Assembly (NCBI RefSeq): GCF_000308515.1
Contig: NZ_BAFV01000029.1
Location: 62,001 to 126,000, forward strand
Source of the DNA: Nocardia carnea NBRC 14403
GTDB taxonomy: Bacteria; Actinomycetota; Actinomycetes; Mycobacteriales; Mycobacteriaceae
Reading direction: 5' to 3'
Length of the DNA: 64,000 bases
Notes under the pieces: model-generated
The model's database searches: none
What the model was told of the DNA's origin: nothing
What the model saw: the letters and a program-made list of their open reading frames with translations, nothing else
Shown: positions 60,061 through 64,000 of the stretch, piece after piece
Layout of the letters: each line of letters begins with the position of its first letter
Numbering within the stretch: the first letter of the stretch is position 1
Translations under genes and position numbers: made by a program

Positions 60061-60477
60061 TCAGGTGATGCGGCAGCGGACGCACACGCCGTTGAGTTCG
60101 AGGGTGTGCGCGATATCGGTGAATCCGGTGATCTGAGGGAGTTTGCCGATCCATTCTTCGACGACATCGGCATCCAGCACGGTGCTGTCCCCGCATGCTC
60201 GGCAGATCAGGTGGTGCCGGTGGGTCGGGGATCGGCGCAGCTGGTATCGCCGTTCGCCGGTTTCCTGGCGGACGACGTCCAGGTGCTGTGCTCGGTCGAG
60301 TTCCGCCAGTGTCCGGTACACGGTGGAAATGCCGATGCGGTGTCCCTCCAGGCGTAGCCGCGTATGTAACTCCTGCACCGTGGTGAACCCTCCCTGTGCG
60401 TCGAGCGCGGACATGATCAACTCACGCTGTCGTGTCCAGCGGCGCATTCCAGGGGCTGCGACATGCTCCCCGATCAT
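60061..60477 (-). CDS. zur: Fur-family regulator, probably Zur
   Basis: A 138-residue repressor. The winged helix is at residues about 10-85 (TRQRELIMSALDAQGGFTTVQELHTRLRLEGHRIGISTVYRTL), and the metal-binding C-terminal part has THRHHLICRACGD and GVCVRCRIT, i.e. two CxxC pairs for structural zinc and the HxHH sensor site. The short length and the surrounding Zur-type boxes and zinc-free L36 point to Zur rather than an iron or peroxide Fur. ATG 60477 is preferred; a TTG at 60495 and ATG 60447 are alternatives. A dyad lies just upstream. Confidence 0.88.
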   Translation of the reverse strand: MIGEHVAAPGMRRWTRQRELIMSALDAQGGFTTVQELHTRLRLEGHRIGISTVYRTLAELDRAQHLDVVRQETGERRYQLRRSPTHRHHLICRACGDSTVLDADVVEEWIGKLPQITGFTDIAHTLELNGVCVRCRIT

Positions 60478-60497
60478 GCGCCCAGTTGAGCACAAAC

Positions 60498-60510
60498 GAA
60501 AATCGTTTTC
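60498..60510. promoter_or_regulatory. Zur box at the zur start
   Basis: GAAAA-TCG-TTTTC, a perfect 5-bp dyad with the GAAAAxxxTTTTC core also seen at 48249. It is 21 bases upstream of the preferred zur start, which suggests autoregulation. Confidence 0.75.
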
Positions 60511-61069
60511 AACAAATGGTGGTTTGATTCAATGGGCTCGCCGAATCGGGATGGGGAAAGGGTGCACTGTCTTTCGCGGTTTGGGCGAACCGTGTCGACA
60601 CAGCGTGCGGGTCTGCTTATGCTACTAGAAATACGCGTTCGTTAAATGTAGGGGATTGTCGTGGCGGCAGCTGGGACCGGGAGCTGGGTGCGGCGTTCGC
60701 GGATGGCCTCTCGGGCGGTTTGCTCGTCCGGCGGCGCTCCTGGTCGGTCCGTATCGACCGTGCTGCCGGGTTTCATCCGTTGACTTTGTTCGGGTCGCGG
60801 CCATGTCGCTTGCCTGGTCGAAACCCTCCCTGGCGGTTCGCACTTCGGCGGAGATGGTCCGATGTGCGTGATTGCCGGTTGGCGTTGGTCCGGATCGGTC
60901 GCGCCGGTGCGGGTGTTGTGTTAGCCTCCGGCTTGTCCGATAATGACAATCATTTTTAGAAACAGTTTTTTTGCTGTCGCCGCTGATCTGGCAGATCCCG
61001 AGCGTGGTACCGGGGCCGCCCTGTCGGCGGGGCCGGGAGTTGTCGCGTAAATGACGGACAGGAGCCGTA
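60511..61069. other. Intergenic region with a second metal-box candidate
   Basis: About 560 bases between zur and the ABC pair, without a supported gene. At 60942-60954 AATGA-CAA-TCATT forms a 5-bp dyad in a locally AT-rich stretch (followed by a run of T at 60965-60971), placed as an operator or promoter element about 115 bases before the ABC gene. It is Fur-superfamily-like but not the same core as the two stronger Zur boxes. Confidence 0.5.
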
Positions 61070-62920
61070 ATGGGTGATACCGGGGCGTCGCTCCAGGTAG
61101 ACGAAGCGGGGCACGAACCCCGGGTAGCCGCGGCCGAAGCCGGGGTGACGCCCGGTAATGCCTTGTTCCGGGTGACCGAGCCGGTACGCGGCCGGCTCGG
61201 TGCCGCCATGGCGGTCGGTGCACTCGGTGGCGCGGCCGGGGTGGCCGGTTTCGTGGGGTTGGCACTCGCGCTCGGAGAACTGGTCGACACCGACGCCGAA
61301 ACCGGCACGGTGGTGGCGTTTCTGGTGCTGGCCGCCGCCGGGTTCCTCGTCCGATTCGCCATGCGCGCCTGGTCTTTCCTCCTCTCACACCTGGCCTCCT
61401 TCGATCTCGAACAACGTCTGCGCAGCGATCTCGCCGCCCATCTGGCGCGGGTCCCGCTCGGCGAGGCGCAGCGCCTGGGTTCGGGGGCTGTGAAGAAAGT
61501 TGTCCAGGACGATGTGCGTGGCTTGCACATGGCGGTGGCCGATGCCGTCCCGCTGGCCGGTTTCACAGTGGCCCAGCCCGTCGCGGCGCTCGTGGCCCTG
61601 GGGTTCGTGGATTGGCGCCTTCTTCTGGCGGTCGCGTTGTTCCTACCGGTGGTGTTCATCGGAATGCAGCTGACACTGCGGGACTACGTCGAAACCCGGC
61701 GTCGCTACGATGAAGCCAACGAGGCCATCAATGCGGCGACGGTGGAGTTCGTCCAGGGCATGCCGGTCGTACGGACCTTCGACGACGGTACGGTGTCGTT
61801 CCGGCGTTTCGTGGACCGGGTCCGGCAGTTCAACGTGGCGACCACCGTGTGGCAGAACAACAATCGCAGTGCGATGATCTTCGCCAACCTGACGGTGGCG
61901 CCGTTGCCCACCATCGTGATCGTGACCGCGGTCGGTATCTGGTTGACGGCGAACGGGTCGATGTCGCCGGCGCAGCTGGTTGCTGCGATTCTTATCGGCA
62001 CCCTTCCGGTGGAATCGGTGGTGCCGCTGATGAACCTGTCCAATCTGATCAATGACTCCAAGGCCGGTGCCGCGCGGATCGTCGAGCTGCTCGATATCGA
62101 ACCGCTGCGCGAGCCGGAGCACCCGGAGTCCCCGGCGGACGGGTCGATCGTGTTCCGGAACGTGCGGTTCGGTTACGGAGGCGCGGACCGCGCCGCACTG
62201 GACGGTGTGGACCTGACAATTCCGAGCGGCACGGTGTGCGCGCTGGTCGGGCCGTCCGGCTCGGGTAAATCGACGGTCGCGCGCCTGATCCCACGGTTCT
62301 GGGATGTGGATTCCGGAGATGTACTGGTCGGCGGAGTGGACGTCCGCCGGATCAGTTCCGAGACCCTGCTCCGGCAGCTGGCGATGGTGTTCCAGGATCC
62401 GTTCCTGCTCTCCGACACCGTGAAGGAGAACATCCGGCTCGCCCGTCCCTCGGCCACCGACGCCGAGGTCGAAGCCGCGGCGCGGGCGGCTCGAGCCCAC
62501 GATTTCATCGTCGCGGAATTACCCCAGGGCTACGACACACCGGTCGGCGAGCGCGGGGCACGATTGTCCGGCGGCCAGCGGCAGCGGATCACCATCGCCC
62601 GGGCACTGCTCGCGGACGCACCGATCGTGATCCTCGACGAGGCGACCTCGTTCGCCGATCCGGAGAACGAAGCGGCGATCCAGGACGCGATCGCCGAGCT
62701 CACTCGCGGCCGGACCGTCCTCGTGGTGGCGCATCGCCTGTCCACGATCGTCGACGCGGATCAGATCGTGGTGCTCGAATCCGGGCGGGTCACCGAATCC
62801 GGCACTCATACCGAACTGGTCGCGTCCGGCGGCCGTTACGCCCGGCTGTGGGAACATCACCAGCGCGCTCGCGGGTGGGGTCTCGGCAGCAGTAAGAAGA
62901 AGGAGGCCACGACCCGATGA
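61070..62920 (+). CDS. ABC transporter half-protein (permease-ATPase), IrtA/YbtP-like
   Basis: A 616-residue protein with six TM helices (about residues 40-310) joined to an ATPase: Walker A GPSGSGKST, signature LSGGQRQRITIARALL, Walker B IVILDEATSFADPE. The FADPE D-loop is the form seen in the IrtAB/YbtPQ group, which have exporter folds but import siderophores. ATG 61070 has AGGAG five bases upstream. The next gene overlaps it (ATGA) and supplies the other half of a heterodimer. Closeness to zur suggests a zinc-chelate or Zur-controlled cargo (inference). Confidence 0.92.
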   Translation: MGDTGASLQVDEAGHEPRVAAAEAGVTPGNALFRVTEPVRGRLGAAMAVGALGGAAGVAGFVGLALALGELVDTDAETGTVVAFLVLAAAGFLVRFAMRAWSFLLSHLASFDLEQRLRSDLAAHLARVPLGEAQRLGSGAVKKVVQDDVRGLHMAVADAVPLAGFTVAQPVAALVALGFVDWRLLLAVALFLPVVFIGMQLTLRDYVETRRRYDEANEAINAATVEFVQGMPVVRTFDDGTVSFRRFVDRVRQFNVATTVWQNNNRSAMIFANLTVAPLPTIVIVTAVGIWLTANGSMSPAQLVAAILIGTLPVESVVPLMNLSNLINDSKAGAARIVELLDIEPLREPEHPESPADGSIVFRNVRFGYGGADRAALDGVDLTIPSGTVCALVGPSGSGKSTVARLIPRFWDVDSGDVLVGGVDVRRISSETLLRQLAMVFQDPFLLSDTVKENIRLARPSATDAEVEAAARAARAHDFIVAELPQGYDTPVGERGARLSGGQRQRITIARALLADAPIVILDEATSFADPENEAAIQDAIAELTRGRTVLVVAHRLSTIVDADQIVVLESGRVTESGTHTELVASGGRYARLWEHHQRARGWGLGSSKKKEATTR

Positions 62921-64000
62921 GGCGAATTCTGGGGCTCATGCTGCTCGCCGCCGGCGACTACCGCGACGAGTTCCGTCGCACCCTGTGGTGTGCCTTTCTC
63001 GGTTCTGTCCTGCAGGCAGCCGCGTATGCCATGCTGATCCCGATTCTGTACGAGCTGAGCCAACCGGATATCGACACCACTGTGGTGTGGACCTGGTTCG
63101 GAGTGCTGGTGGCCTGCTGGGTGACGCAAGCGGCATTCCATTACGGCCAGCTCCGATTCGAATTCGGCCGGTGGGCCGATGTGCTCGCCGCTACCCGGAT
63201 GCGACTGGGTGACAAGCTGCGAACCATGCCGCAGGCCGACCTCGAGCGCCGGGCCGCAGGAGATCTGACCACGGTGATGGGCAGCAATGTTGCCAACGCG
63301 ACGATGAGTTCGTCGGGGATGGCGTTGTTGTTCATCCAGATGGTGACGGTTCCGGCGGTTATCGGGGTGATCATCTTCGTCGTGGACTGGCGCCTGGGAT
63401 TGGTGCTCGCGGTAGCGGTTCCGTTCGCGGTGCTGTTCGTCCGGCGTATCCAGCAGATCACCGGAGTGGGTGCGCGCCGGGCCGATGCGGCCGACGCCGC
63501 GGCGGCGAGCCGGGTGGTCGAATACGTGCAGGGGTTGCCGGTGCTGCGCGCGACGGGGCAGATCGGCAGCTCGTCGCAGCGTCTGGTCGAAACCCTCGAA
63601 GAGCAGAACGACGCCATGTCGGCCATGCAGAAGCGGCTCACCTGGCCGGGACTGCTGGCCTCCAGCGTCGTCCAGCTGTGCCTCGTGGCGATGGCCGCCA
63701 CCGGGGCGGCGCTGGTGCTCGACTTGGACATGTCGGCGGCATTACTGATCGCCGTGGTGGCCGCGGCGGTGCGTTTCGCCGAGCCGTTGTCGACCATGGC
63801 CAATCTCTCCTCGATTTTCGAGATCACCGATTCGGCGCTCGAGCGGGTCGGTCAGGTGCTGGATGCCCCGGCGCTGACCGTGAGCGACCCCGAGGCCCGG
63901 ATCACCGCCTACGACATCACCTTCGACGAGGTGCATTTCGGATACTCCGACGGCAGCCGGGTCCTGTGTGGAGTCTCCTTCACCGCTCCCGCCCGATCAC
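62917..64000 (+). CDS. ABC transporter half-protein, IrtB/YbtQ-like, cut by the window end
   Basis: The frame is open from ATG 62917 to base 64000 (361 codons, no stop). It contains the six-helix membrane domain (DWRLGLVLAVAVPFAVLFVRRIQQITGVGARRADAADAAAASRVVEYVQGLPVLRATGQ) and the first strand of the ATPase (ITFDEVHFGYSDGSRVL); the Walker motifs lie beyond the window. AGGAGG precedes the start by 10 bases, and ATGA overlap couples it to the partner gene. Confidence 0.92.
   Translation, partial: MRRILGLMLLAAGDYRDEFRRTLWCAFLGSVLQAAAYAMLIPILYELSQPDIDTTVVWTWFGVLVACWVTQAAFHYGQLRFEFGRWADVLAATRMRLGDKLRTMPQADLERRAAGDLTTVMGSNVANATMSSSGMALLFIQMVTVPAVIGVIIFVVDWRLGLVLAVAVPFAVLFVRRIQQITGVGARRADAADAAAASRVVEYVQGLPVLRATGQIGSSSQRLVETLEEQNDAMSAMQKRLTWPGLLASSVVQLCLVAMAATGAALVLDLDMSAALLIAVVAAAVRFAEPLSTMANLSSIFEITDSALERVGQVLDAPALTVSDPEARITAYDITFDEVHFGYSDGSRVLCGVSFTAPARS

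Overview
The window is high-GC DNA with the gene style of a mycolic-acid actinobacterium, most like Nocardia or a close relative. Evidence includes a WhiB protein, a DosR/DosS-type system, two wax ester synthase/DGAT proteins, an MMPL transporter, many GTG starts and ATGA/GTGA stop-start overlaps. No tRNA, rRNA, CRISPR array, transposase or integrase was seen.

Left chromosomal part (1-10.7 kb): the 3' end of gcvP with a strong terminator; a dicarboxylate symporter gene divergent from a CitA/DcuS-type two-component pair; a membrane-anchored VWA protein; a gap; whiB; an HNH endonuclease gene; a gap with a possible NRPS condensation-domain scrap; and malate synthase G (glcB).

Island (10.7-46.6 kb): the last codons of glcB, its terminator and the following bases occur again, in direct orientation, at 46.28-46.59 kb. 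A 79-bp block is identical in both copies (10702-10780 and 46300-46378). This is what an element integrated at the 3' end of glcB leaves behind, and it defines an island of about 35.6 kb. Its contents are very close to the DosR dormancy regulon of mycobacteria: dosR, dosS, five Usp genes, two Acg-type nitroreductases, an Rv1733c-like membrane protein, an Hrp1-like CBS protein, flavodoxins, an HAD-OtsB-GH65 trehalose enzyme, a PEP synthase plus Rv2004c-like pair, and two WS/DGATs. GGGAC-type imperfect palindromes resembling DosR boxes lie in front of several of these genes. The right end holds a CstR-like sulfur/metal sensor module (MMPL, CstR, DUF2892, DUF302, with a divergent DsbA-like gene) and three matching operators. 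The left end is a graveyard of broken genes: chrB, an ABC ATPase, fetB fused in frame to a [NiFe] hydrogenase large subunit, an inverted hydrogenase segment, hycI and hypE.

Right chromosomal part (46.6-64 kb): a TetR gene, a methyltransferase scrap, then a zinc-homeostasis block. A Zur-like box precedes a 40-aa zinc-free ribosomal protein L36, followed by a FecCD-type importer with an MFS exporter. Then come a LysR gene, a second MFS exporter with a Dpp/Nik-type importer, zur itself with a box at its start, and a pair of ABC transporter half-proteins of the IrtAB/YbtPQ kind; the second is cut by the window end.
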